From Cognatundibacterium curvum (GTDB taxonomy: Bacteria; Pseudomonadota; Gammaproteobacteria; Burkholderiales; Burkholderiaceae_D), in the NCBI RefSeq assembly GCF_014284235.1, contig NZ_JACOGD010000003.1, forward strand, positions 62,001-126,000: a stretch of DNA of 64,000 bases. Direction: 5' to 3'. The notes below the pieces were generated by a model. That model did not search any database, was not told the DNA's origin, and worked only from the letters and a program-made list of their open reading frames with translations. Below are positions 27,112 to 35,054 of the stretch, piece after piece; positions within the stretch are counted from its first letter, which is position 1, and each line of letters starts with the position of its first letter. The position numbers and the translations under genes are program-made.

Positions 27112-27265
27112 TTCATTGGAATGTGCGCCAGTTCAAATGATCGAGAAATTGCGATTATTTTTGTAATATCCAGGTGAGTTCGCGTAGCTCCGATTGACGA
27201 GGAGTAATCGGAGGAATGTTTGATGCTTCGCGAATAAAAAAATCATTCGTCATTCTTCTTTAGAA

Positions 27266-27317
27266 ACAAAAAAAGCCACTCCCAACCCCTTAGCTGCAAG
27301 GGGTTGAAGAGTGGCTT
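27266..27317 (-). terminator. strong Rho-independent terminator on the minus strand
   Basis: The stem agccactcccaacccctt / aaggggttgaagagtggct has one small mismatch region and the loop agctgc. On the minus strand it is followed by an uninterrupted T-run. No intact minus-strand gene now ends at it. A T-run also follows on the plus strand, so it may end the immunity gene as well. Confidence 0.8.
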
Positions 27318-27341
27318 AAATTTTTTGCGGCTAAAGAAGAA

Positions 27342-27392
27342 TTATTTTTTACCCTTAGCCGCTTTCGTTTTATTGTAAGCAACGCGGTAAGG
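27342..27392 (-). pseudogene. possible C-terminal remnant of a Lys/Ala-rich protein
   Basis: On the minus strand, YNKTKAAKGKK and a stop are encoded just ahead of the terminator, resembling the tail of a histone-like or other basic protein. Upstream, the sequence turns into a dispersed repeat, so the rest appears lost. The fragment is short. Confidence 0.25.
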
Positions 27393-27517
27393 TGTAATCC
27401 GTAAGGCGTTAATAGCGAAGCGTATTACGCCGAATGGAATCGTTCAGATACTACAAACGCTGAACGATACCAACGTCATTAATCCGCCTGTCACAGCATG
27501 TGCAAGCCGTGCAAAGT

Positions 27518-28567
27518 TCAGCGCGGCGCAGTAAACAGCAAACCAATCCACTGAAATCCCTGGCGTTCGCGCAGGCGGTAGAACAGTAGCGGTAACAGCA
27601 CTGCAAACAGGCAGCCGAGCAGCAGGTGTAGCGGGGCGGACTGCAGGTGGAACACTTTTTTGAGCACGATGCGTATGCCGCTGCCGCTCAGGATGTGCAT
27701 CAGATAGATGGGCATGGAGTAGCTGCCGCATAGCAGCAGTGCTTGTGTGAGATGCGTGCGCAGGCCAGCTTGTCCGGGCTGGCTGGCTTGGCGACGTTCC
27801 AACAGCATGGAGGCGCTGATCACCAGCAGGATGCCACTCAGACTCAAAGGCAGTTTCAGCCAGTGGTTGCTGTCATGATGCAGGCCCAGCTGGCTGTGAT
27901 AAAACCAGGCCAGCGTACTAAAACTGAATCCGCTGATCAGCAGCACGCTGAGTGCATGTTGCCGGAATGTGGAGCGGTATTGCTGAAACAGCGTGCCCGC
28001 GAGGAAGAACAGCATAAACGAGGCGACAAAATCCACTGGGAATAGCAATTGCCATTGGTTTTGCGCCCACCACGCCGCCAGTGCAAGCAGCAGACCGGCT
28101 TTCAAGCGGGCCGGGTGGCGCTGTAACAACAGCACCGCCACCACAAACACGATGAACAGCACATACAAAAACCAGAATTGCGCGCGCGGTTGCCAGAACA
28201 GGCGCAGCACTTCAGCCATGCTGGTCTGGCTGGTGGTATAGCGCGACAGGAATACTTCTACGCTACCCTGCAGCAGCGACCAGACCAGATACGGATAGAG
28301 CAGGGTGTCGAGCTTACTGCGGATCAGGCCGCCAGCACCGTATTTCTGCAGCGAGCTCAGTAAGTACAGCCCGGACAGCCAGAAAAACAGCGGCATGTGA
28401 AAGTCATAGATCAAATCGTCGATCAGCCGGAACCAGCCTGCATCCATGCCTAAGTCTGCATTGAACACACCACGCGCCACATGGCCATACACCACCAGCA
28501 GTATCCCTATGCCTTTGGCGATATCTGTCCAATGGTCACGCGCTGAGCGTAGTTCGGTGTCTTGCAT
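27518..28567 (-). CDS. acyltransferase 3 family membrane protein
   Basis: The product has 349 residues and about ten transmembrane helices. The N-terminus carries the family motifs DIAKGIGILLVVYGH (catalytic-site histidine) and FHMPLFFWLSGLY. Members O-acetylate surface polysaccharides, LPS or other exported sugars with acyl-CoA from the cytoplasm (OafA/WecH/fucose 4-O-acetylase relatives). It stands alone, with a repeat-containing region downstream and a divergent fadD upstream. The substrate is unknown. Confidence 0.88.
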   Translation of the reverse strand: MQDTELRSARDHWTDIAKGIGILLVVYGHVARGVFNADLGMDAGWFRLIDDLIYDFHMPLFFWLSGLYLLSSLQKYGAGGLIRSKLDTLLYPYLVWSLLQGSVEVFLSRYTTSQTSMAEVLRLFWQPRAQFWFLYVLFIVFVVAVLLLQRHPARLKAGLLLALAAWWAQNQWQLLFPVDFVASFMLFFLAGTLFQQYRSTFRQHALSVLLISGFSFSTLAWFYHSQLGLHHDSNHWLKLPLSLSGILLVISASMLLERRQASQPGQAGLRTHLTQALLLCGSYSMPIYLMHILSGSGIRIVLKKVFHLQSAPLHLLLGCLFAVLLPLLFYRLRERQGFQWIGLLFTAPR

Positions 28568-28720
28568 GGTCGTTCAGAGTTGGATGCCGGAGCCGGGCAT
28601 TGTATAGGATGGGGCGAAGATTTCCATAAATAAAGTTTGCGGATGTGAAATTGTTGCATTTCAGTAAAAGCAAGTGAGGTAGCCAAATAAAATTAAGGTA
28701 AATTATGCTTGTGACTAAGT

Positions 28721-28759
28721 AAAATCTAGCGAAAAAATCTAGCGAAAAAATCTAGCGAA
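28721..28759. repeat. 13-bp tandem repeat, three copies
   Basis: There are three consecutive perfect copies of aaaatctagcgaa, about 50 bases before the fadD start, so they lie in or near the fadD promoter or 5' leader. Confidence 0.9.
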
Positions 28760-28808
28760 ACTTAGCGTAAGCAAGCTAAGCCTGACCTAATAAAAAACGG
28801 AGACCACT

Positions 28809-30494
28809 ATGCAACAATCTAAGCCTTGGCTGTCCTCGTATCCCGCCGGTGTACCGGACGAGATCGATCCCGGTCAGTACGCATCGTTGACTGCCTTACT
28901 GGAAGAGTCATTTCAACGCTATGCGACCCGCGACGCCTACCTGTGTATGGGACAGCGGCTCAGCTATCGGGATCTGAATTTGTATTCGGCCCGTATTGGC
29001 GCCTGGCTGCAAAGCCGCGGTCTGACACCCGGTGCGCGGGTGGCGGTGATGATGCCGAATGTGCTGCATTACCCGGTGTGCGTCGCTGGCATACTGCGTG
29101 CCGGATACACCGTGGTGAATGTGAATCCCTTGTACACGCCACGCGAACTCGAGCATCAGCTCAGCGATTCCGGTGCGGAAGCCATCGTGATACTGGAGAA
29201 TTTTGCGCATACGCTGGAAAAAGTCCTGAGCAAAGTCCCTGTGCGCCACATCGTGCTTGCGAGTATGGGCGATCTGCATCCCGGACTGAAAGGACATCTG
29301 CTGAATTTTGTGGTCAGACATGTCAAGAAAATGGTGCCCGCTTTTCAGTTGGCTGGCGCAGTCAGTTTTAAACAGGTACTAAAAGAGGGCACGGGTCTGC
29401 ATTTGCTCAAGCCCTTGCAAACGCATGAGGACATCGCCTTCCTGCAATACACGGGCGGTACCACCGGTTTATCCAAAGGTGCAGTGCTCACGCATAGGAA
29501 TGTGATTGCTAACATCCTGCAGAATGATGCCTGGTCCCAGCCCGCATTACAGAGCTTGCCTGCAGACCGGCCCTGGATCACAGTGTGCGCACTGCCGCTG
29601 TATCACATCCTGGCGCTGAATGCCTGCATGATGATGGGCGCGCGTTGGGGAGCGATGAATATCCTGATTCCGAATCCGCGTGATATCGGGGGCTTTCTGA
29701 ACGTGCTGAGTAAGCATAAAGTGAATTTCTTCCCCGGCGTGAATACCCTGTTTAACGCCATGCTGAATCATGCTGACATCAAACAGGTGGATTTTTCTGA
29801 ATTACAGATCACGCTGGGTGGTGGCATGGCAGTACAGCAAAGCGTGAGTGAACGCTGGCAAAAACTGACTGGCAAACCTATCCTCGAAGGCTATGGCTTG
29901 TCCGAGACTTCGCCTACCGCCACGCTGACGCCACCGGACGCAAAGCAGTTTTCCGGCACCATAGGCTTACCGGTGCCATCGACCGAGGTGGCGATACTGG
30001 ATGATGCTGGCCAGCCGGTCGCACCAGGTACGCCGGGTGAAATTGCTATCCGTGGTCCGCAAGTCATGCGTGGTTACTGGAACCGCGCCGATGAAACGGC
30101 CAAAGTGATGACGGCTGATGGCTATTTCCGTTCCGGCGATATCGGCACTATGGATGAGCGCGGATTTGTACGCATCGTGGATCGTAAAAAAGACATGATC
30201 CTGGTGTCCGGTTTCAATGTCTATCCGAATGAGGTGGAAGCGGTGGTGGCAGCGCATCCGGGCGTACTTGAATGTGCATGCGTCGGTGTGCCGGATGCGG
30301 CTTCTGGCGAAGCAGTGAAATTATTCGTGGTGAAAAAAGACCCGGCACTTACAGTCGATGTCTTGATGGACTATTGCAAAGAGCAGATGACGGCTTATAA
30401 AAAACCAAAATACATAGAATTCCGCACTGAACTGCCTAAGACCAATGTAGGCAAAATCCTGCGTCGCGAATTGAGGGATGAGCACAAGCCCTGA
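28809..30494 (+). CDS. fadD: long-chain fatty acid--CoA ligase
   Basis: The product has 561 residues and is an ANL-superfamily adenylate-forming enzyme that activates fatty acids to acyl-CoA. The P-loop-like motif YTGGTTGLSKGA is present, as are GYGLSETSP (A5), YFRSGDIG (A7), DRKKDMILVSGFNVYPNEVE (A8 and hinge) and a terminal K in TNVGKILRREL (A10 catalytic lysine). It has the normal FadD size and a good cggag ribosome-binding site. It is monocistronic: tandem repeats lie upstream and a terminator downstream. Confidence 0.94.
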   Translation: MQQSKPWLSSYPAGVPDEIDPGQYASLTALLEESFQRYATRDAYLCMGQRLSYRDLNLYSARIGAWLQSRGLTPGARVAVMMPNVLHYPVCVAGILRAGYTVVNVNPLYTPRELEHQLSDSGAEAIVILENFAHTLEKVLSKVPVRHIVLASMGDLHPGLKGHLLNFVVRHVKKMVPAFQLAGAVSFKQVLKEGTGLHLLKPLQTHEDIAFLQYTGGTTGLSKGAVLTHRNVIANILQNDAWSQPALQSLPADRPWITVCALPLYHILALNACMMMGARWGAMNILIPNPRDIGGFLNVLSKHKVNFFPGVNTLFNAMLNHADIKQVDFSELQITLGGGMAVQQSVSERWQKLTGKPILEGYGLSETSPTATLTPPDAKQFSGTIGLPVPSTEVAILDDAGQPVAPGTPGEIAIRGPQVMRGYWNRADETAKVMTADGYFRSGDIGTMDERGFVRIVDRKKDMILVSGFNVYPNEVEAVVAAHPGVLECACVGVPDAASGEAVKLFVVKKDPALTVDVLMDYCKEQMTAYKKPKYIEFRTELPKTNVGKILRRELRDEHKP

Positions 30495-30540
30495 GCACGG
30501 TAGCGCGCGACATAATCGACGCAATATCATCAAACATAAG

Positions 30541-30570
30541 CGCACTGCTGAGTCCGCAGTGCGTTTTGTG
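30541..30570 (+). terminator. Rho-independent terminator of fadD
   Basis: An 8-bp perfect stem, cgcactgc / gcagtgcg, with a 7-base loop is followed by ttttgtgttt. Confidence 0.85.
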
Positions 30571-30609
30571 TTTATACCGTGCTGTAACAGGCCGTACTCG
30601 TTTATCAGC

Positions 30610-31029
30610 TTACTTCATCGCACGCCACACCATTGCGCTGTCGACGATTTGTTCGAAGGCGCTGATACGGCCATCTCGCAAGGTCCACAAATGCGCAACA
30701 CGGGCGCTGAAGGCTAGTCCGGTTTTCAGATAGATACCGCTATAAGTGCCGATTGCGACCACCTGATCCTGACTGCTCAGGTAATGCTCTATCGTGACGC
30801 GGTAATCCTGCCATTCGCTACCCAGACGTGCGAACACATTATGCTGTATCTCATCCCAGCCAATATAGGTACCGGCATATGGAAAACCGGCAGCTTCAGT
30901 CCAGCGTATGTCGCTGGTGACCGCGTCGCGCAGGCGTTGTGCATTCTCGGCTGCATTGCTTCCTTCGTAAGTGCTGCGTACCAGCGCCAGATGTTGTGCG
31001 GTTCGTTGTGCATTCGTTGAGGTATTCAT
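30610..31029 (-). CDS. SnoaL-like / nuclear transport factor 2 fold protein
   Basis: The product has about 139 residues from the ATG at 31029; an in-frame ATG at 31065 would add 12 residues, and neither has a clear ribosome-binding site. The pattern HLALVRSTYEG, TSDIRWTEAAGFPYAGTYIG and AHLWTLRDGRISAFEQIVD fits the ketosteroid-isomerase-like cone fold of small ligand-binding or isomerase proteins. Function cannot be assigned. It lies between fadD (convergent) and the MBL-fold gene on the same strand. Confidence 0.7.
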   Translation of the reverse strand: MNTSTNAQRTAQHLALVRSTYEGSNAAENAQRLRDAVTSDIRWTEAAGFPYAGTYIGWDEIQHNVFARLGSEWQDYRVTIEHYLSSQDQVVAIGTYSGIYLKTGLAFSARVAHLWTLRDGRISAFEQIVDSAMVWRAMK

Positions 31030-31087
31030 AGCTAGCTTTTCAGTCGTGCTTAACTTTTTTGGCATAGCGAAATGAGCGAAGCTGGGA

Positions 31088-31121
31088 AGCAGCCTCCCGT
31101 TTGATACATAGGGAGGCTGCT
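31088..31121 (-). terminator. hairpin between MBL-fold gene and SnoaL-like gene
   Basis: An 11-bp perfect stem (agcagcctccc / gggaggctgct) with a 12-base loop has only a weak pyrimidine run after it on the minus strand. It may be a terminator of the MBL-fold gene or an attenuator. Confidence 0.45.
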
Positions 31122-31225
31122 GCGTTCCTGCTACTTGCTACGTACAACTGGCGTTGCCGTTGCCGTTTCAATTACCAGTCAAACGGGCGCGAACGTTTGC
31201 CGCTGACATCTGACTGCGTCCTGTA

Positions 31226-32089
31226 TTACCACTTCATTTCGCCTTTAGTGACCTTCGCACCGATATCCAGCGACAGCGCGCCATCTGCATCCGGATAAGC
31301 TTGCTGCATCTGGCGAATCAGCTCTGCGCTATTCGCCGATTTCGCTGCAAATTGCTCAAACTTTTGCAAATAGGTTTTGGTGTAGCCGATGGCACTTGCA
31401 TCTAAAGCGCTGCCTGCACGCATGTGGCCAGGTACCACCAGTGCCGGTTTCAAGGCTTGCATTTCGTCGAGCTGGGCGATCCAGGCCTGACGCTCTGCCA
31501 CGCTCTGGGTATCTGCGGTCCACACATGCATATTGTTGAACACACCGATATCACCCACTACAGCACGGATAGACGGCACCCACAGATATGGACGGTGTGC
31601 GAGCAGGCCTTCGGTACCGCGGATTTCTATGGTCTTTCCATCCAGCGTCAAAGTGTTTGCTGTGTAGGCGACTGGCAGCACAGGTTTGACCGGTGCATTC
31701 ACGCCCATTTTCGGGCCCCAGAAAGCGACTTTGGCGGCGACTTTAGAGCTCAGCTTTTCTAATACCGCTGGCGTTGCCAATACCTGAGCCTGTGGGAAGT
31801 ATTGTTTGAGCGTTTCCACACCAAAGTAGTAATCCGGATCTGCCTGGCTCACAAAAATCACTTTCAGTTCCTTACCGCTGTCTAGCACATTGGCAGCGAT
31901 GCGCAGCGCATCAGCGCGGGTGAAGCCGGCATCAATCACCATCGCTTCTTTTTCACCGGTGATCAGGGTGGAGTTCACATTAAAGCTCTTGGCATCGGCG
32001 TTATACACGCGCACTTGCAGAGCCTGTTCAGCCTGTGCAGCGTTGACGGTAAGGGCGATAGTGGCGGCGATCAAAGTCTGACGTAACAT
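31226..32089 (-). CDS. exported MBL-fold protein with degenerate metal site
   Basis: The product has 287 residues with a signal peptide ending NAAQA. The fold is that of metallo-beta-lactamase-like hydrolases: VNSTLITGEKEAMVIDAGF, then VIFVSQADPDYYFG, and later HRPYLWVP, GDIGVFNN and VVPGH. At residues 81-90 the usual HxHxDH is SQADPDYYFG, so three of the four motif ligands are changed. Either the metal site has one ion, or the protein works differently. It is divergent from a LysR gene with a long inverted repeat in between, which probably controls it. Confidence 0.8.
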   Translation of the reverse strand: MLRQTLIAATIALTVNAAQAEQALQVRVYNADAKSFNVNSTLITGEKEAMVIDAGFTRADALRIAANVLDSGKELKVIFVSQADPDYYFGVETLKQYFPQAQVLATPAVLEKLSSKVAAKVAFWGPKMGVNAPVKPVLPVAYTANTLTLDGKTIEIRGTEGLLAHRPYLWVPSIRAVVGDIGVFNNMHVWTADTQSVAERQAWIAQLDEMQALKPALVVPGHMRAGSALDASAIGYTKTYLQKFEQFAAKSANSAELIRQMQQAYPDADGALSLDIGAKVTKGEMKW

Positions 32090-32167
32090 GGTAGGTTTCC
32101 TTTTTCAGTAGGAGGATGCAGAGTTTGTTGTAGATCTGCTCAATGTTTGCTGTAAGTTGTATTCAAG

Positions 32168-32248
32168 GTTTTTTGAAACTGAAGCCAGTGTATATCTGCC
32201 TTCCTGCGTGATAAATCCCTTAAAATGGGCATGATTGTTTCAAAAAAC
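32168..32248. promoter_or_regulatory. inverted repeat in the MBL-lysR divergent promoter
   Basis: Perfect 12-bp arms gttttttgaaac (32168-32179) and gtttcaaaaaac (32237-32248) are separated by 57 bases. They fit paired sites for a LysR tetramer, but the distance is unusual and binding is only inferred. Confidence 0.5.
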
Positions 32249-32276
32249 GTGCGAATTCAAACCAGCAGAGGACAGC

Positions 32277-33167
32277 ATGGACAGACTGACGGCGATGCAG
32301 GTATTTACCGAGGTAGCGGCCAGTGGCAGTTTTAGTGCCACCGCGGACAAGCTCGATATGTCGCGTGCGATGGTCACCCGCTATGTGGAAGAGTTAGAAG
32401 AGTGGCTGAATGCGCGCCTGTTGCAAAGGACCACGCGCCGCGTCAGCCTGACCGATGCAGGTGAATGCTGCCTCTCACACTGTCAGCAAATGCTGGCGAT
32501 GATGCAGGATTTGCAGCAAGAGACAGCCATGCCAGATGGCGAGTTGCATGGACAATTGCGCCTGACATCCAGCGTCTCGTTCGCCTATGCGCAGCTTGCG
32601 ACAGCGGTCAGCGCTTTTCTGGAGTTGCATCCGCGTTTGCAGATCGATCTTAGCCTCGGCGATGGTGCCTTGAATCTGGTCGAATCGCGCATCGATCTGG
32701 CGATCCGTATCAGCAGCGATCCCGATCCCATGCTGATCGCGCGCCCGCTGGCACAGTGTGATTCGGTGCTGGTCGCAAGCCCGGCGTATCTGCAGCGCAC
32801 GGGCACACCCTTGCGTCCTGAGGACTTGTTGCAGCATCGCTGTATGAGTCATAGTAGTTTCGCTAAATCGCCATGGCAGCTCAGTCAGGGTGAACAGCAT
32901 CTGGCGCTCAACATCAGCAGTCGTTTCACAGCCAACGATGCCACCACGCTGATGCAGGCGGCACTGGCTGATGCCGGTATCGTGATGTTGCCCACTTATC
33001 TGGTCAGTCAACAACTCAAAGACGGCCGCTTGCAGCCTATACTGCCGCAATGGCAATTGCCCAGCTTTACTATCAGCGCTCTTTATCCTTCGCGCCGTCA
33101 TCTGTCACCGGCAGTGCGTGCATTGCTGGATTTTCTGGTGCAGCGTTTTGCGAATACACAGTGGTGA
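32277..33167 (+). CDS. LysR-family transcriptional regulator
   Basis: The product has 296 residues from the ATG at 32277 with an agagga site; a TTG at 32235 is in frame but unlikely. The N-terminal winged helix-turn-helix is clear (MQVFTEVAASGSFSATADKL, then a recognition helix around MSRAMVTRYVEELE). The C-terminal half is the effector-binding domain of the CrgA/PtrR type (GQLRLTSSVSFAYAQL). It probably represses or activates the divergent MBL-fold gene and itself. The effector is unknown. Confidence 0.93.
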   Translation: MDRLTAMQVFTEVAASGSFSATADKLDMSRAMVTRYVEELEEWLNARLLQRTTRRVSLTDAGECCLSHCQQMLAMMQDLQQETAMPDGELHGQLRLTSSVSFAYAQLATAVSAFLELHPRLQIDLSLGDGALNLVESRIDLAIRISSDPDPMLIARPLAQCDSVLVASPAYLQRTGTPLRPEDLLQHRCMSHSSFAKSPWQLSQGEQHLALNISSRFTANDATTLMQAALADAGIVMLPTYLVSQQLKDGRLQPILPQWQLPSFTISALYPSRRHLSPAVRALLDFLVQRFANTQW

Positions 33168-33229
33168 AATGCTCAGACTGTGCGCTGAGTCCATTAGTGG
33201 ACGAACTCAGGCAAGCAACGCCAGACTGC

Positions 33230-33835
33230 TCACAGCCAGCCCTGATCACGCGCAAAACGAAACGCTTCAACGCGGTTTTTTGCGTTCAATTTACTGATCG
33301 CTTCAGACAAATAATTGCGCACGGTACCCTCTGACAGGCACATGATTTTCGCAATTTCACTGCTGCTTGCGCCTTCGCCAGCGAGGCGCAGCACCTGGCG
33401 TTCACGTTCACTTAAGGGGTCTTGCTGCCCATTCCAGCTTTCCATCGCCAGTTCTGGCGCAATAGCCCGTCCACCAAGGTGCACATTGCGAATTGCAGCT
33501 GCCAGCGATTCTGTCGGTGCGTCTTTGAGCAGATATCCGTGTACACCGGCTGCCAGTGCACGGCGCAGATAACCGCTGCGGCCAAAGGTGGTTAACACGA
33601 TGACCTTGCATGTCTGCACCTGAAGCTTGATCTCCGCCGCCAGTTCCAGTCCTGTCATTTGCGGCATTTCTATATCTGTCAGCAGGATATCGGGTTGAAG
33701 TTCGCGGCATAAGCTGAGCGCCTGAACGCCGTTATTGGCAAGTCCAAGCACCTCCAGATCGGCTTCCAGCCTGAGTAAGGCGGCCAGTGCACCCGATACC
33801 ATGACCTGATCCTCAGCGATGACTATCCGTATCAT
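33230..33835 (-). CDS. NarL/LuxR-type response regulator (DesR-like)
   Basis: The product has 201 residues. The receiver domain (1-120) has the acidic pair E8-D9, phosphoacceptor Asp54 in LLTDIEMP, the conserved Thr in VLTTF and Lys in LLKDA. The C-terminal LuxR helix-turn-helix contains LSERERQVLRLAGEGASSSEIA. It overlaps the kinase gene by 4 bases, the normal arrangement of a DesK/DesR pair, and both sit downstream of the amidohydrolase gene. The likely targets include its own operon. Confidence 0.93.
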   Translation of the reverse strand: MIRIVIAEDQVMVSGALAALLRLEADLEVLGLANNGVQALSLCRELQPDILLTDIEMPQMTGLELAAEIKLQVQTCKVIVLTTFGRSGYLRRALAAGVHGYLLKDAPTESLAAAIRNVHLGGRAIAPELAMESWNGQQDPLSERERQVLRLAGEGASSSEIAKIMCLSEGTVRNYLSEAISKLNAKNRVEAFRFARDQGWL

Positions 33836-34947
33836 GCCTGCACCTCCATAGGCAGGGACAGCACGATCTGCATACCCTGACTGGTATCGAGCGTCAACTG
33901 CCCCCCCACAGAGTGAGCACGTTCAAGCATACCGAGCATGCCATTTCCTTTCTTTAAAGCAGACAGCGATCCGGCAATACCGTCATCACGGATGCTCAGC
34001 ACGGCTTGATCTGTTATCCGGCGCAGCTGTATCACACATATGCTGGCTTGGGCGTGGCGGATGATATTGGTGACCGCTTCACGCAGTATCAAGGCCATCA
34101 CATTTTCCAGCGCTGCAGGCAGCGTGAGTTCTTCCAGCTCGGTGACTACTTGAATCTGTGCGGCATCCAATACGTGTCTGGCATTTTTTATCTCGTGGCT
34201 TAGTCCGGCAGAGCGGTAGCCGCTGATGGCCTGACGTACTTCATGCAATGCCTGCCTCGCGGTTTGTTCTATGTCCTGAATTTCCTGTTTTGCGGCCACA
34301 GCATCACGTTCAAACAGTTTTCTGGCCAGTTCTGCTTTTAAGGTGATGACCGACAGATTATGGCCTAGCAAATCATGCATGTCGCGCGCAATCCGTTCAC
34401 GTTCTGCCAGCGTTGCCAGATACTCGACTTCTTCCTGTTTGCGCAACAGACTTTCTTTGCTTAAATCCAGCTGTGCAGCAATGATTGCACTGACACCGAC
34501 TGAAGTACCAAACACCAGTGCAGTCACCCAGAACTGAGGTGGCAGTGCAAGCAAGACAGTTGCTGCGACCACTGACAGCTGCAGCAGTGCCAATACCCGA
34601 TAGGCTGACCGGCCTGGGCTGATTCTGGAGCACATACTCGCAGCAAAAATACAGAATGTGGAACTGCCGAAGTTAAACGGAGCCCAGCCTATGCCTAGCA
34701 AAGCAGTCATTAGTATGGTGCTGTACAGCTGGCTTTGCTGCACGCTGAAACTCCACAGATATAGCGGAAGAAAGAGCAGTATCGATGCGCTCAACAGCAA
34801 GATCTCTGTCGTCGTGGGCGTCACATACACGAACTTCCAGACCATCATGACTAAGGACAGCAGCCAGAAATAAGGCGCTTTGCCATAGCGTTGCGGCAGC
34901 CTTGGAAACCCGAGTTTTGTCATGAGCGCGCCAGTCATTGTATTCAT
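33832..34947 (-). CDS. DesK-like membrane sensor histidine kinase
   Basis: The product has about 371 residues from the ATG at 34947. An upstream GTG at 35056-35058 overlaps the amidohydrolase stop (GTGA) and would add 37 polar residues; translational coupling would favour it, but topology favours the ATG. Four to six transmembrane helices occupy the N-terminal half. Then comes HisKA_3 with ERERIARDMHDLLGHNL (phosphoacceptor His in DMHD), an ATPase domain with REAVTNIIRHAQA (N-box) and GNGMLGMLER. The stimulus is unknown; the membrane topology suggests a membrane-state or cell-envelope signal. Confidence 0.9.
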   Translation of the reverse strand: MNTMTGALMTKLGFPRLPQRYGKAPYFWLLSLVMMVWKFVYVTPTTTEILLLSASILLFLPLYLWSFSVQQSQLYSTILMTALLGIGWAPFNFGSSTFCIFAASMCSRISPGRSAYRVLALLQLSVVAATVLLALPPQFWVTALVFGTSVGVSAIIAAQLDLSKESLLRKQEEVEYLATLAERERIARDMHDLLGHNLSVITLKAELARKLFERDAVAAKQEIQDIEQTARQALHEVRQAISGYRSAGLSHEIKNARHVLDAAQIQVVTELEELTLPAALENVMALILREAVTNIIRHAQASICVIQLRRITDQAVLSIRDDGIAGSLSALKKGNGMLGMLERAHSVGGQLTLDTSQGMQIVLSLPMEVQA

Positions 34948-35054
34948 AAGGCAGAGAGCAGATGAGTCAGCATAAAATTGGCGGGCAGCAGGTCCGTTCA
35001 AACCGGAACCGCTACCCACGTATCGTTCCCAAATTAGCGATCTTACGCGAATGC

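Larger units (their letters stand above)
27112..27517. other. non-coding stretch with decayed gene end and palindromic repeat
   Basis: It has no intact gene. It holds a minus-strand terminator (27266-27317), a possible 3' end of a lost minus-strand gene (27342-27392) and a repeat (about 27379-27435) with gcaacgcggtaaggtgtaat and ggcgttaatagcgaagcgta followed by ttacgcc, related to the copy near 23900. Confidence 0.55.

Noticed and set aside
28721..28759. Short repeats as a CRISPR array
   Set aside because: Units are directly adjacent without spacers and only 13 bp long; the same applies to the other tandem arrays.
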